A stretch of DNA of 64,000 nucleotides from Dasypus novemcinctus (Eukaryota > Chordata > Mammalia > Cingulata > Dasypodidae). The DNA is taken from contig NC_080680.1 of assembly GCF_030445035.2 (NCBI RefSeq), positions 115,656,228 to 115,720,227 of the forward strand, given 5' to 3'. Made by a program: the position numbers and the translations under genes. Position 1 is the stretch's first letter, and every line of letters starts with the position of its first letter. Shown here one piece after another: positions 34,791-45,880 of this stretch. The notes under the pieces are model-generated. The model was not told where the DNA came from and searched no databases. It was given only the letters and a program-made list of their open reading frames with translations.

Positions 34791-37060
34791 TAGGAGATGA
34801 CCAGGGCTCCACTAGGTGGTTGCACTGAAGATGGAGAAAGCTTCTACCCCTACTTTGGTAGTATAAATGACAGGCTTAGGTGACTCCAGAATCCCTGCCC
34901 TCTCGCTGCCTGGGTATGGGGGCATCTAATGAAAAATTCTTATTCCTGGCATCTTTTGAACCCTCTATGTTGGCTTCTGAAATTCAGATGCTCTTTTCTT
35001 TCCAAAGACCTAAATTTCCTTTGTCTTCAGTTACACAAGCCCCTACTGATGGTGCGCTGGTAAAACATTTCTGCAGATCCGAGGGGTGTGCATTGCTCCC
35101 TGGTTCAGGGACTTCACTCATGTGACTTCTGCCTTGAGGCATTTTGCAAATACACAGCTCAGTGAATGTGACTTCTGGCGGTCTGTGGCTTATAACGCTG
35201 CAAAGCTCCAAGGGAAGACTTCCTCTGAGGCAAAAACTGATAATAGTCTATTATTTTACATGACAAAGAATTGGTGGCAAAGGGATGGGAAGGAAATGCT
35301 AAATTCTTTGAATGAATGATTGGATTTATGGAGTCCCAAGTTATATTTATTTTTTAAAATATGTTCCTTTTACTATTATTATTTTTCCCTGAAAACAATG
35401 GATATGTATTACTGGAAAGCAATTATCTATAAGCAAATAAGAACAAACTTCACAATCCCACTCAACCAAGAATACCTACTGGGATGCATTCGCATAACTG
35501 AAGGTAACTTTTAAACAATAAATTTGTTTTATTTTCACTAGTATTACAAATAAAACACATTTATTATAGGCAGTTTGGAAGATATTGCAAATGTTTTCCT
35601 TTAGTCTTTTTAATGCATACTTTCTGTCACTGATATTATACCACCTATTAATTTTTCCACTGAATAATTTTTCCATATGATTACAAACTCTTCATATGGA
35701 TGCATAAAACTGCCATCTGCATGCCCTAAAATGTGCCTCAGATGCCTAATTGTGGGACAGAGACAATAAAAAGAATATCGATCTCCCTGGGTTGTACTGA
35801 GTTAAACCATTTAGACAATTCACAGAACCTGAAGCATGGCTGGTGTGTAACCAGTGTTAGCGGCTCTCAATCGTTCCCTTCCTGTGAATGTGGTTTACTT
35901 CATTTTTCATTATCATACACAATTCTTCCAGAGAAAATCTGGGTCTATAAAGCTCTTTCCGTATGGGCTATTTCTATTGCTTTCCGAGTTCGTGCCCGGT
36001 GGTGGACTTACTGAGCCAGATGGCCAGCAAAATGTTAAAAAAAAATGAACCTTCTATTTGCATGTGTCTCCCTGGGATCTGGCAAATGTATTGAGCTTTG
36101 GATTGGTCTACAAGTGGCTGCTCTGCGGGTGATTTCCCTGGGGAGGTGGGTGGCATCACCCTGGATTGCACACGGGGTTAGTATTCTGTCCTCAGAACAT
36201 ATTGTCAACTGCCACACTGGGGAGAGGGAGGGATGCCCTCCTAACAAGATAAGCAGAATCACCTGGGGGGCTTTTTAAACCCCTCAGTCCCCTCTTCCTC
36301 ACCTCAGCACTCTTATATTCTCTGCAAGGCAGCCTGGGGCAAGACTTTTCCTCTGAACACCCTAACCTCCCAAATCACAGAGGTAATAAACCACTTTTAC
36401 TCAGGAAGTGTATCAGTTCTCATTTTGGACAAGAAAAAATATTGAGACGCAATCACCAATGTATGTAATGGCAAATAGAGCTTAGGAGTCCAGAGCATTC
36501 CATTTGCCAACTTTGGAAAAGATGGCTTGGTGCATTCCTGTGGCAGCTGATCAGCCCCGAGAGGCTGTTTGCCAAATTTAAAACACCTGGTGCTAAAAGC
36601 TGTCATGGACTCACACTGCCCTTCTCTTCATTCATCCCTGAGCTCAGTTTTCAGGCCCTCGCCCGCTCCCCTGTAATTCCTACCCCCAGGACTCAGCCTG
36701 GCATCCTGTGCCTTGTCAAACAGCGAAGTATTCCTCAGTTACCTGTAGCAGCTCTACCACCCTCAGCCTCCTGCGGCCCACGGCCTCCCCGGTCCTTTCC
36801 TGCTTGTTTGGGTGGGGCAACGCGGCCCCAAGCCTGGCCACAGTGACCCAAACTGGCCCTTTTCTCTTGGAGAGAGCAGGAAAGATGAGACACTCTTCCT
36901 AGAGGCGCAAGCCCTGTGGATCTTGTATCAGCTGCTCGAAGCCACCATGGAGAAGCTGACTGTCATAGGAGAGAAAGAGGCCAGAGAGAAGCAAGAGCTG
37001 GGAAGAAGAGCAGGGAGCTCCAGGTTTAGCTGTGCCAGTGCAGGCTTCTCTTCAATTTCT
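34791..37060. other. Unique non-coding stretch
   Basis: I see no recognised repeat and no exon pair over about 2.2 kb, one of the longer repeat-free runs in the window. The 36,640-36,930 part is moderately GC-rich. Short open frames lack splice boundaries. Confidence 0.4.
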
Positions 37061-37062
37061 CT

Positions 37063-37440
37063 TGTGCCAGTAGTCCCTACCCACCAAAGGGTGGGGACTT
37101 CCAGATAAAAGGCATGGCAAAGGACAGAGTTGGGGGTTTTTGATGTTGGAGTTTTGATGTTGGAGTTTGATGCTGAAGACTTAAGCTGAAGGCCCAGAAA
37201 GAGAGGAATGCTGAACCCAGAAAGAAGCAAGACCCTGGAAGGGAGGAACCCAGGAAGCCTGAACCTTTGCAGTCGTCGGGAGCCATCTTGCTCAAATATG
37301 GGAAAATAGACTTTGGTGAGGGAAGTAACTTATGCTTTATGGCCCGGTATCTGTAAGCTTCTACCCCAAATAAATACCCTTTATAAAAAACAACCAATTT
37401 CTGGTATTTTACATCAGTACCCCTTTGGCCGACTAATACA
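37063..37440 (+). mobile_element. 5' LTR, truncated (ERVL-MaLR-like)
   Basis: Nearly every block matches the right 380 bp of the LTR at 39402-39921: 'aagggtggggact', 'gacagagttgggggttttt', 'gtttgatgctgaagactta', 'caagaccctggaagggagga', 'caaataaataccctttataa' and the end 'gactaataca'. The first ~140 bp of the LTR are missing. AATAAA-type polyadenylation sequence lies at about 37370. Confidence 0.85.
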
Positions 37441-37445
37441 GAATT

Positions 37446-37463
37446 TGGTACCAAGGAGTGGGG
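37446..37463 (+). other. Primer-binding site after the 5' LTR
   Basis: TGGTACCAAGGAGTGGGG begins five bases past the LTR end, where a retroviral primer-binding site is expected. The same kind of sequence follows MaLR/ERVL LTRs; the tRNA identity is not established here. Confidence 0.7.
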
Positions 37464-38400
37464 AAGTGCTTTTGCAATTACCGAAATGCTGTCACTGTTT
37501 TATAAATGGATAAGGGGTATTTTTTGGAGGAGTCGTGAGATGCTTAATGGAAAAGGCCTAGATTGCTTTGAAGAGCCTGTTGATAGCAATATGGATGCTA
37601 AAGAGACTTTTTTATGATGCCTCGGAAGTAAATGATGAAATTATTATTGGAAACTGGAGGAAAGGCTATCTGTGTTTTAAAGTTGCAGAAAACTTAGCAC
37701 GATTAACTCCTGATGTTTTATGGAAGGCAGAATTTGAAAATGGCAAGCCTAGGCATTTAGCTGAAAAAATTTCCAAAAGTAAACCTGGAAAATGCAGCTT
37801 GGCTTCTGCTTGCAGCTTATAGCAAAATGCTAGACAAGAGAGATATACCGAGGACTGAACTGTCAGGCACAAAGAAGACAGGAACTGATTCTGGAAATTC
37901 CAAGCCTCTGGAAATCAAGCTTCCAGATAAAAGTGCCCCAATGGAGGACTTAACTAACCTTGGAACTTGTAAACCAGGATTTAAGATGCAGTTATGTCGG
38001 AAAGACTGGTGGAAAGTCTTACTGCCTGATGGCTTGGACCCCTGCTTCCTGCATGCTAAACCAACAAGGTTTTTGAGGGAGCTGTATGAACAAAACCACT
38101 GTCAGCCTGGAATAAAAGGGACATGAGAAGGAGAGATTGAAGGGGAAATGACTTCAAGAGGAAAACCATGGAAGCTGAGATCTGAAATTAGGACATCACC
38201 TTGGCTCAAGAGAGGAACCCCACCCATGTGTACAGAGAAGGTGAGTTTGCCTCAGCAGTGGAAGAGGGTGGATGTTCCTGTCAGATGTTCTGAGAGAGTT
38301 TTGCTGCCCCAGGGTACAGAGAGGGTGGAGCACATTCCCCAAGGGTTAGGATAGTTAAAGTCAGCACCCTGCAGGTCTGAGGGGAGTGGACCTGTCCCCC

Positions 38401-38530
38401 AAAGGTTAGGGAAGGCCAGATGGGCAACTCATTGCTCTGAGAGGCTTGCGCTTATATGCCAAACATTAGGGAAGGCCAGGTGGTCAGCTCGTTGCTCTGA
38501 GAGGCTTGAGCCTGTATGCCAAAGGTTAGG
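38401..38530 (+). repeat. 60-bp tandem repeat in the ERV interior
   Basis: Two units with exact 60-bp spacing (38401-38460 and 38461-38520) share 'tagggaaggccag', 'ttgctctgagaggcttg' and 'tatgcc', and a third unit starts at 38521 with 'aaaggttagg'. More diverged units with the same spacing extend left to about 38281. Confidence 0.85.
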
Positions 38531-38676
38531 GGGAATATTGTCTTCATTGAGGGGGTTAAGACTCTAACCCAAAGACTGGGTGAGGTGTGGCAATCACCCC
38601 AACACTCTTGGAGGGAAAGGTCTGGAGCTTGGTCAACACCCAGATGCTTGATGAGGGTGGAAACAAGAAAATGGCC

Positions 38677-39009
38677 GTACCACGCACAGTGCTGAAGCGC
38701 GCAAGGAGTGCCGTGCCATGCAGGGGTGTCCCCCACGTGGGGGAGCCCCACGCGCAAGGAGTGCACCCCATAAGGAGAGCCGCCCAGCGTGAAAGAAAGC
38801 GCAGCCTGCCCAGGAGTGGTGCCGCACACACGGAGAGCTGACACAACAAGATGACACAACAAAAAGAGACACAGATTCCTGTGCCGCTGACCACAACAGA
38901 AGCAGACAAAGAAGACGCAGCAAACAGACACAGAGAACAGACAACCGGGGTTGGGGGGAAGGGAAGAGAAATAAATAAATAAATAAATCTTTAGGAAAAA
39001 AAAGAAAAA
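38677..39009 (+). mobile_element. 5'-truncated DAS-type SINE
   Basis: The tRNA head is absent: the element starts at 'gtaccacgcacagtgctgaa', in the body, and runs to the (AAAT)n and A-rich tail. A perfect 12-bp TSD, AAGAAAATGGCC, is at 38665-38676 and 39010-39021. The truncation therefore happened during insertion, as for L1, and not by later deletion. It lacks an internal promoter. Confidence 0.95.
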
Positions 39010-39401
39010 AAGAAAATGGCCATTGGTAAAGCCTGTGGAAAGGGTGGGTTCCCATAAGGCCCCAAGGAGAAAAACCATCTTCTTAAGAATGACTCTCAGA
39101 CTTTGAAATTGAACAGAGGATTCCCTGAAGGTCTCCTGAACTGTAGAGAAACCATGACTCATGTTTCCCTCCCAATTTCTCCTTCTTGTAATGATAATGT
39201 TTATCCTCTGTCTGTCCATCTCTATATTGGAAGCAGATGAATTGTTTTGTAAGTTTCAGAGGTCTAGAGCAGACGGGGCTTTGCTCCAAGACAAACTGTA
39301 TTTCTTTAAATTGATTGTAATATGATTTAGTACTTGCATTGTAACTGATCTAAGTTTTTAAAAAAATATTGTAATGGCTTTTTGGAATTCAAAGGGTGGA
39401 G

Positions 39402-39921
39402 TGTAGCAGTTTGATATTATTGATGAATTCCAAAAAGAAATATTGGATTATGTTTGTAAACTGATCTTTTCCTCTGGGCATATTAGATTATATTGGATTT
39501 ATAGGCTTACTTGATTAAGTAATTCTGTAAACCTCTTCTGCCAGTAGGACGTTAGTCCCCACCCTTTGGTGGGTGTGAGTCCCAAAGGGTGGGGACTCAC
39601 AGATTAAAGGCATGGAAAATGACAGAGTTGGGGGTTTTTAATATTGGAGTATTGAGGTTGGAGTTTGATGCTGAAGACTTAAGTTGAAGCCCCAGAAAGA
39701 GAGGAAATCTGAACCCAGAGAGAAGCAAGACCCTGGAAGGGAGGAACCCTCACAGATGTCGGCAGCCATCTTGCTCCAACACATGAAAGTAGATTGGTGA
39801 GGGAAGTAACTTATGCTTTATGGCATGGTATCTGTAAGCTCCTATCCCAAATAAATACCCTTTATAAAAACCAACCAATTTCTGGTATTTTGCATCAGTA
39901 CCCCTTTGGCTGACTAATACA
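39402..39921 (+). mobile_element. 3' LTR, complete (ERVL-MaLR-like)
   Basis: A 520-bp LTR begins TGTAGCAGTTTGATATTATT and ends GACTAATACA, with the classic TG...CA ends. It contains 'aataaataccc' near the 3' end. A palindromic block, 'ccaccctttggtggg' next to 'cccaaagggtgggg', lies near 39555-39600. The same family gives the solo LTR at 46341-46966. Confidence 0.88.
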
Positions 39922-39934
39922 CCTCCATAGAGTT

Positions 39935-40351
39935 GGGGTTTTTTTTAAGATTTTATTTTTTTTAATTTCTCTCCCCTTCCCCGCTGCTGTCTGTTCTCTG
40001 TGTCCATTCGCTGTGTGTTCTTCTGTGTCTGCTTGCATTATCAGGTGGCACCGGGAAAGTGCGTCTCTTTTTTGTTGCATCATCTTGCTGCATCAGCTTT
40101 GTGTGTGTAGCACCACTCCTGGGTGGGCTGCGCTTTTTTTTTCACGTGGGGCAGCTCTCCTTGCGGAGTGCACTCCTTGTGTGTGTGGCACCCCTATGCG
40201 GTGGCACCCCTGCATGGCACAGCACTCCTTGAGCATGGCAGCACTGCATGTGGACCTGCTTACCACATGAGTCAGGAGGCCCTGGGTATTGAACCCTGGG
40301 CCCTCCATATGGTAGGCAGACACTCTATCAGTTGAGCCATGTCTGCTTCCC
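39935..40351 (-). mobile_element. DAS-type SINE, older subtype, next to the LTR
   Basis: Tail complement at the left, head 'ctatcagttgagccatgtct' at the right. A perfect 13-bp TSD, CCTCCATAGAGTT, is at 39922-39934 and 40352-40364, starting at the first base after the LTR end. Shares the 'cagttgagcc' head with 4589-4983. Confidence 0.93.
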
Positions 40352-40967
40352 CCTCCATAGAGTTTTTACAGTCAAAAGCAATAGTTCTCTTAGTGAAGAC
40401 CCACGGTGGGATGAATTTCAGCATTACTTTACTGCTTGATGAGTGCAGAACATTATTCCTACTTGTAATGCCTTAGGGGTATGGGTGTATAGATGCACCT
40501 GGCAAATTTGTAAGTGCTTAGCAAATATTTGGATATTAAAATAGTAAATGAATGAGCAAATGGGCGAATGGCATTTTATCAGTAACCAGTTAGGTTTCAG
40601 AGCTGGAACTCTAAAGATTAGATCCTGAACCAAGCGTGGGCAGGGGAGATGGATATTTAATAAGATTTCCAGCTGTTAAGAATTCTGGACAGAATGAGCT
40701 TGCAGCAAATCGTGAAGGTGCCAGCTTGTTTCACCAGTGGCTCAGGCTGCTTCCACTGTGTATGTCGATGCCTGGCACGCACCCCTTCTCAGGACTGAAT
40801 CTTAGGGAGTGTTCCTACTTACATCACCTGCACACAGACCCTTTCCAGGTCCCCCAACTGCTCTGGACAGGGGTTTTTTATAGGTGGTACCAATGAAAGA
40901 GACTAGAATCCCAGGACATTCAAACTATGAGGCTCTTCACAGAGATTAGAGCTGATAATGCACTTTT

Positions 40968-41867
40968 AAAAAAAGATTTATTTATTCGCCCCTCACCTTG
41001 TTGTTTTGCACTCGCTGCCTACTCTCTGTGTGTTCTGTGTCTGCTTGTCTTCTCTTCAGGTGGCACCGGGGGTGGATCCTGGGGCCTTTCGGAATGGGAG
41101 AGAGGCGCTCAATCTCTTGTGCCACCTCAGCTCCCTGGTCAGCTTCGTCTCTTCTTTCTTTCTTTTTTTTTTTTTAAAGATTTATTTATTATTTATATCT
41201 CTCCCCCCCACCCTCCAGTTGTCTGCTCTCTGTGTCCATTTGCTGTGTGTTCTTCTGTGACCACTTCTATCCTTATCAGTGGCACTGGGAATCTGTTTCT
41301 TTTTGTTGTGTCATCTTGCTGCGTCAGCTCTCCGTGTGTGCGGCGCCACTCCTGGGCAGGCTGCACTTAACTTTTGTGCTGGGCAACTTTCCTTACGGGG
41401 CGCACTCCTTGCACGTGGGGCTCCCCTACATGGGGGATACCCGTGTGTCAGGGCACTCCTTGCACGCATCAGCACTGCGCATGGGCCAGCTCCACATGGG
41501 TCAAGGAGGCCTGGGGTTTGAACCGCAGACCTCCCATGTGGTAGGCGGACGCCCTATCCACTGGGCCAAGTCCGCTTCCCAAGCTTCGTCTCTTATTGTC
41601 TCTCCTTTGTGTCTCTTTTTGTTGCATCATCTTGTTATAGGTCATCTTGCTGCACGAGCTCTCTGCACAGGTCAGCACTCCTGCACGGGCCAGCACTCTA
41701 CACAGGCCGACACTCCTCACAGGCCAGCTTGCCAAGCAGGCCAGCACGCCGCCTGGCCCAGCTTGCCTCATGGGGCAGCTTGCCTTCACCAGGAGGCCCT
41801 GGGAATCAAACTCTGGGCTCCCATATAGTAGGCAGGAGCCCATTTGCTTGAGCTACATCTGCTTCCC
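40968..41867 (-). mobile_element. Dimeric tRNA-head SINE, interrupted
   Basis: The outer element comprises 40968-41140 plus the sequence after 41594. It has an inner tRNA-like module ('gtggcaccgggggtggatcc' to 'cttgtgccacctcagctccc') and a terminal one ('caggaggccctgggaatcaa' to 'gagctacatctgcttcc'). TSD TGATAATGcACTTTT versus TGATAATGtACTTTT at 40953-40967 and 41868-41882. A DAS SINE is nested inside. Confidence 0.9.
41154..41581 (-). mobile_element. DAS-type SINE nested in a SINE
   Basis: Full-length copy with tail complement at the left and head 'ccactgggccaagtccgctt' at the right. A perfect 13-bp TSD, AGCTTCGTCTCTT, is at 41141-41153 and 41582-41594, inside the dimeric SINE. It is younger than its host. 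Confidence 0.95.
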
Positions 41868-41884
41868 TGATAATGTACTTTTCA

Positions 41885-41990
41885 CTAGCTACTTATACTG
41901 AGGAGGTTACTAAGGCCCAGAAAGGTGAAATAACTTGGCCATGGTCACACAGCTTGTGTAAGAACGCGGTACGAACCTATGTTCCGTGAC
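41885..41990 (-). repeat. MIR SINE fragment
   Basis: 'ctaaggcccagaaaggtgaa' followed by 'ataacttggccatggtcaca' is the reverse MIR core. Confidence 0.7.
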
Positions 41991-42289
41991 TGACTGCATA
42001 AGTCTTTTTCCCATGACAGTGGTGTTTCCAAGACCTGGTGTTCAGGTCATCCCAGGGAGCAGCCATCTGTACACTCATTAAATTGTAATGGGTGGGGGAC
42101 AGCATTTTTTTCAAGAAGCTCCACGTTAGACTTTAATACGGAACAAAGGTTGGGACCCTTGCAATGTCCTGGTTTTGCTCTTAAACTTCCAAGACCCTTT
42201 GGACATCAGCCCAAAGCGTGAGGTGAAAGCTGGGTTCCAGCCTGATTAATGTCCTGACCTGGGGACAGCTGGGCTTTCCTGTGCTTCTT

Positions 42290-42310
42290 GCTTAGACAGA
42301 CAGACAGACA
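42290..42310. repeat. (ACAG)n short tandem repeat
   Basis: Consecutive ACAG units near 42294-42310. Confidence 0.8.
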
Positions 42311-42319
42311 CCTGGTGAA

Positions 42320-42530
42320 AATAACCACTAACCTTTACCATTTTATTACTTATAAGAAATTGCACATCCAATATCTTGAGTTTCCTCCCAACAATATTAT
42401 GTTATCCCTAATTTCCACAAAGAAAGAAAGACAAGGAAGACACTTGTTGGAGATCATGCAAGCACTAAATCACAGAGCTGGGACTTGAATGCTTCCCTCT
42501 TCCTCCAAATTATATGTTGTTCTGCACTAT
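42320..42530 (-). repeat. MIR SINE fragment
   Basis: A weak left half, then 'ggagatcatgcaagcactaa' and 'atcacagagctgggacttga' in reverse MIR order. Confidence 0.5.
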
Positions 42531-42534
42531 CTTT

Positions 42535-43395
42535 TCTGTTTAAAAATTTAAATTTTTATGAAAATAAGATTTTAAGTTTTAAAAAATTTATTAAAATATT
42601 CATAATAGTAATAAAATAAATTTGTTGTTTTTTTTGAATGGGTAAATCATGTGCAGGGTGCAGAATTCAAAAGGCACAGTGAATGAAAAGTAAAGTAAGT
42701 CTCCGACAGCCTCTCTCTGCCCCAGCCTCCTATCACACCATTCTTCTCTCCTGAGATACCACAACTGTTACCTTATTTCTGGGGTATCCTTCTAGAGATA
42801 GTCCATGCATTTTTAAACACACACACATACACACACACGCTTTCCCTCTACACACAAATGGTAGCTTTATATTCATATATAGCACCTTGATTTTTTAAAA
42901 AGTAATATGTTTTGGAGACCTGCTCACCTCGGTATACACAGAGCTGCCTCCTCAGTGCACAGAGAACCACCTCATTCTTGTTAGAGATTGCATAGAATCC
43001 ATTGTCTCGATGTGTCATATATTATTTGACCAGTTTCATTTTGACTGACACATATGTTGTTTACAAAGTTTTGATATTGCAAACAATGCCACAATAAATA
43101 TCCTTATACATATGTCCTTTCAACATGAGGGAGAATGCCTCTAAGTTAAATTACCTCGAATGGAATTGCTGGTAAAAGGATATGTTCATTTAAAATTTTA
43201 ATAGATCTTGTCAAATTACCATACCCGGAGGTTGGGCCATTTTGTGCTGCCTCCAGCAATGTAAAATGTACCTATTTTTCACACTTTTGGCTACAATATG
43301 TTATCAATCTTTTGATCCTGGCCATTTGATGGGCGAAAAAATGGTAACTTATTGGTATTTTAATTTGTACACAGGAATGTTTAAACTTAAGAAGC
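42535..43395 (-). mobile_element. Old L1 3' UTR
   Basis: T/A-rich tail complement, 'ttctagagatagtccatgca', a CA repeat (about 42818-42840), 'ggaattgctggtaaaaggat', 'cttgtcaaattaccata' and 'ctggccatttgatgggcg' follow the reverse L1M (MC/ME-type) 3' UTR. Diverged, non-coding. Confidence 0.75.
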
Positions 43396-43589
43396 TTTAG
43401 GGAATTGAACTGCAGGGTGAGATTGTGAAATTTAAAGTATTTGAGCTCTCTCTGGCTTCCATTTTTGAGAAGCAGTTAATACAATCCTTTTCCTTAAGCA
43501 GTAAAAGGATCTCTCACGTTTGGAATCTTACAACTGTAACTGGCTTCTTTGTGTGGGTTCATTCTAAAAGGAATCACAATTATTTTGTA

Positions 43590-43810
43590 GCTGTTATATG
43601 CAGACCCTCTAGAGGTGCTTTCATGGGTGTAAACTCATTCATATTAAGGACTCCTGACAGCCTTCTGTGGTACATATTCTGGCCCCTAGATTACACTTGA
43701 AGAATCAGAGGTCCAGGTACTCACCCAGGTCACAGGTAGAGGCACTTACAGCCTGTTCAACCTAACTTAGAGCCTGCATTGTTCTCCTCAGTGTACCATG
43801 CCAATTCTAA
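43590..43810 (-). repeat. MIR SINE fragment
   Basis: 'ggtgtaaactcattcatatt' and 'gaagaatcagaggtccagg' with 'tcacccaggtcacaggtaga' keep the reverse MIR order. Confidence 0.6.
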
Positions 43811-43904
43811 GTAGGACATAATATATGTAACCCCAATTAATCCCAGAAATCCATGCAGCTCAGTCTATCCATAGTCACATTTAAAGAAGTAGCGTTCCCC
43901 AAGT

Positions 43905-44000
43905 TTGTTTTTGCTGTTTTTAGGAGGTACCGGGGATTGAACCCAGGACCTTGTACACAGGAAGCAGGTGCTCAAACCACTGAGCAACACTTGTACCCCA
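43905..44000 (-). mobile_element. Short monomeric tRNA-head SINE
   Basis: A T-rich start and 'aggaggtaccggggattgaa', 'cccaggaccttgtacacagg' and 'gtgctcaaaccactgagcaa' make the same module as 11904-11999. On the minus strand the B-box reads 'gggttcaatccc'. TSD is weak (CCCCAaGtTTG versus CCCCAcGcTG), so it is older. Confidence 0.75.
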
Positions 44001-44234
44001 CGCTGATAGCTATAAAAATGAATTCTTCTTTTTATTGAAGTTTCTCATGGAATACTGAAGGGAATCCAATTCCCAGCCTAGAGTTGCATTCTCAAAAACT
44101 CCTTTCTCCACCTCCAATTCTCCTACCCCCTGACTCCACTCTGGATTCTCTCACATGCCAAATCCCCATATTCCTTCTGGGATCTTATTTGATATTCTTC
44201 TATGTCCCTTCTTCCCTCACTATCCCAGCTCTTA

Positions 44235-44530
44235 TTAATTCAACTCAGTATCTTGCAGTTGGTTTAAACAATGGGAATTTACTGGTTCATGATTTTAAGG
44301 GTAGAAGAGGTCCAAAATCAAGTGATCAGAAAAGTTTGCTTTCTCCACAAAAACTGTAGCACTCTGGTGCTGGCTGTTGGCAAACCAGTAATCTGGATTA
44401 AGGCCTTCCCTCATTCAGCTACACTTTAACTAAAAATAACATCTTCAAGAGGTCCTCCTGACAGCAGATCACACCCACAGGAAGGCAGATTAAGATTGAG
44501 AGAATGTTTGTTGGGGTACATCATTCAGCC
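44235..44530 (-). mobile_element. MaLR-like LTR remnant
   Basis: 'caatgggaatttactggttc' with 'aaggccttccctcattcagc', 'tcacacccacaggaaggcag' and 'tgttggggtacatcattcag' resembles a reverse MST/MLT-type LTR. Diverged. Confidence 0.55.
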
Positions 44531-45880
44531 TGCCTTACTGGCTAAATTCTTTCTCTCCTTCTTACTTCTTTCTCTACCCATTCTACAAATTCTGTATCTC
44601 AGAGTACTGGGAACTGGCCCAGCCAAGAGGAATAGAGAAACTAAATGGACAAGAACACGTTCCTTTATCCAAAGAGAGGATTATAAACACTCACATATTA
44701 AATTGCTTTTGTTAGATGCACTGATAGATGTGTTAGGACAAAAGGGAACTTGAAGTTTAAGTAGAAAGGTGAGAAAAGATGGCAGATTGAAATGGAGAAA
44801 GGAAGTGCAATTGGGATAGTCCTGGGCCTAGAACCGCAATACCCAATGTGATAGCCACTAGCAACATACGGCTACCAAGCATCTGAAATGTAGCTAGTTC
44901 AATTGGAAATGTGCTGCAAATACAAAATACCTGCTGGATTTTGAGTGAAGACAGGATGAAATGAGAATGGGAAATATTTCATTAATAATTTTCTAGGTTG
45001 ATTCAGTGTTGAAAAGGTAGTAGTTTGGGTTATTGGGTTAAATGAAATACACGATGGAAATTAATTTTACCTGTTTCTTTTTTACTTTTAAAAAAGGTGG
45101 ACTGGAAAACATTAAATTATATCTGAGGCTGGCATATTAGTAATGGAGTTGTTCTTGAAGGATTCTCAGGCAAGGTGTGCTAGGGCTGGAGAAGGGTTAG
45201 GGGACTAGAAAGAGGAAGAAGGGTAAGTTGGGGGAAGCCACACTTCTCCAACTCCTCACTGCGGCATAAGGTCAGCCTGACTGTGTCATACGTACAACAC
45301 AAACATAAGGTACAAACATAGGTATATTTTATTATATTTTATGATTGTCTATAATTTTTTGGGGGGTGATTACCCTTTCCTTTTCCCCTTGGGTTAGGAT
45401 TTGTTAGCATGAATACCCTCTTGCTAACAATATAACCTCATTCAAGAGACTTAATGTTTCAAAGCCTCATTTTTCCTTAACGATATATTTAAGTAAGTTT
45501 TTGTGAGGGTCATTTGTAAATTGGAAAGTATTTGACCAATAAAAAGGTGTGGTTATTCTGCACTGTTGTTTGAGAGAACCGAGAGTCCTCATTCATTCTG
45601 TAAAATCTGAGGACATTATCTGAGTCAAGGGAAGCTTGAAGAGGATCTTAATAAAATTTGGTTGGAAAATTACACTGCTCTCCTTTCCACACTCAACTGC
45701 GTACATGTTTTGATAAATTGGTCAGGGTGAGGGGTGGAAAGGTGGACTAGCTAAAGGTGAGACTGCAGGGAGCATGATGGGCTGCTGAGGAAGAGTGTAC
45801 CCTATGGAAAGCAAAGGGGGCCAGCCAGCACAGGGCCTGGGTTGGAGGGGAGTGGCGATCTCTGCTGATATTGGAATCCT
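44531..45880. other. Non-coding stretch
   Basis: No gene recognised. An old MER-type segment is possible at about 44825-45130 ('gtgatagccactagcaacat', 'tagttcaattggaaatgtgc'), but the family is uncertain. Confidence 0.35.

Larger units (their letters stand above)
37441..39401 (+). mobile_element. Internal region of the LTR element, non-coding
   Basis: It lies between the two LTRs and is interrupted by a SINE at 38677-39009. It carries the short frames typical of MaLR interiors but no recognisable gag, protease, reverse transcriptase or env block. A degenerate 60-bp tandem repeat occupies about 38281-38530. With the SINE removed the interior is about 1.6 kb, the size of a nonautonomous MaLR-type element. 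Confidence 0.75.

Noticed and set aside
38452-39219. A 255-codon minus-strand frame, the longest in the window
   Set aside because: It runs through the LTR-element interior and the antisense of the 5'-truncated SINE, so it is chimeric repeat translation.
37441-39401. Retroviral gag/pol/env coding remnants
   Set aside because: No block resembling protease, reverse transcriptase, integrase or envelope is visible. Length and content fit a nonautonomous MaLR-like interior.
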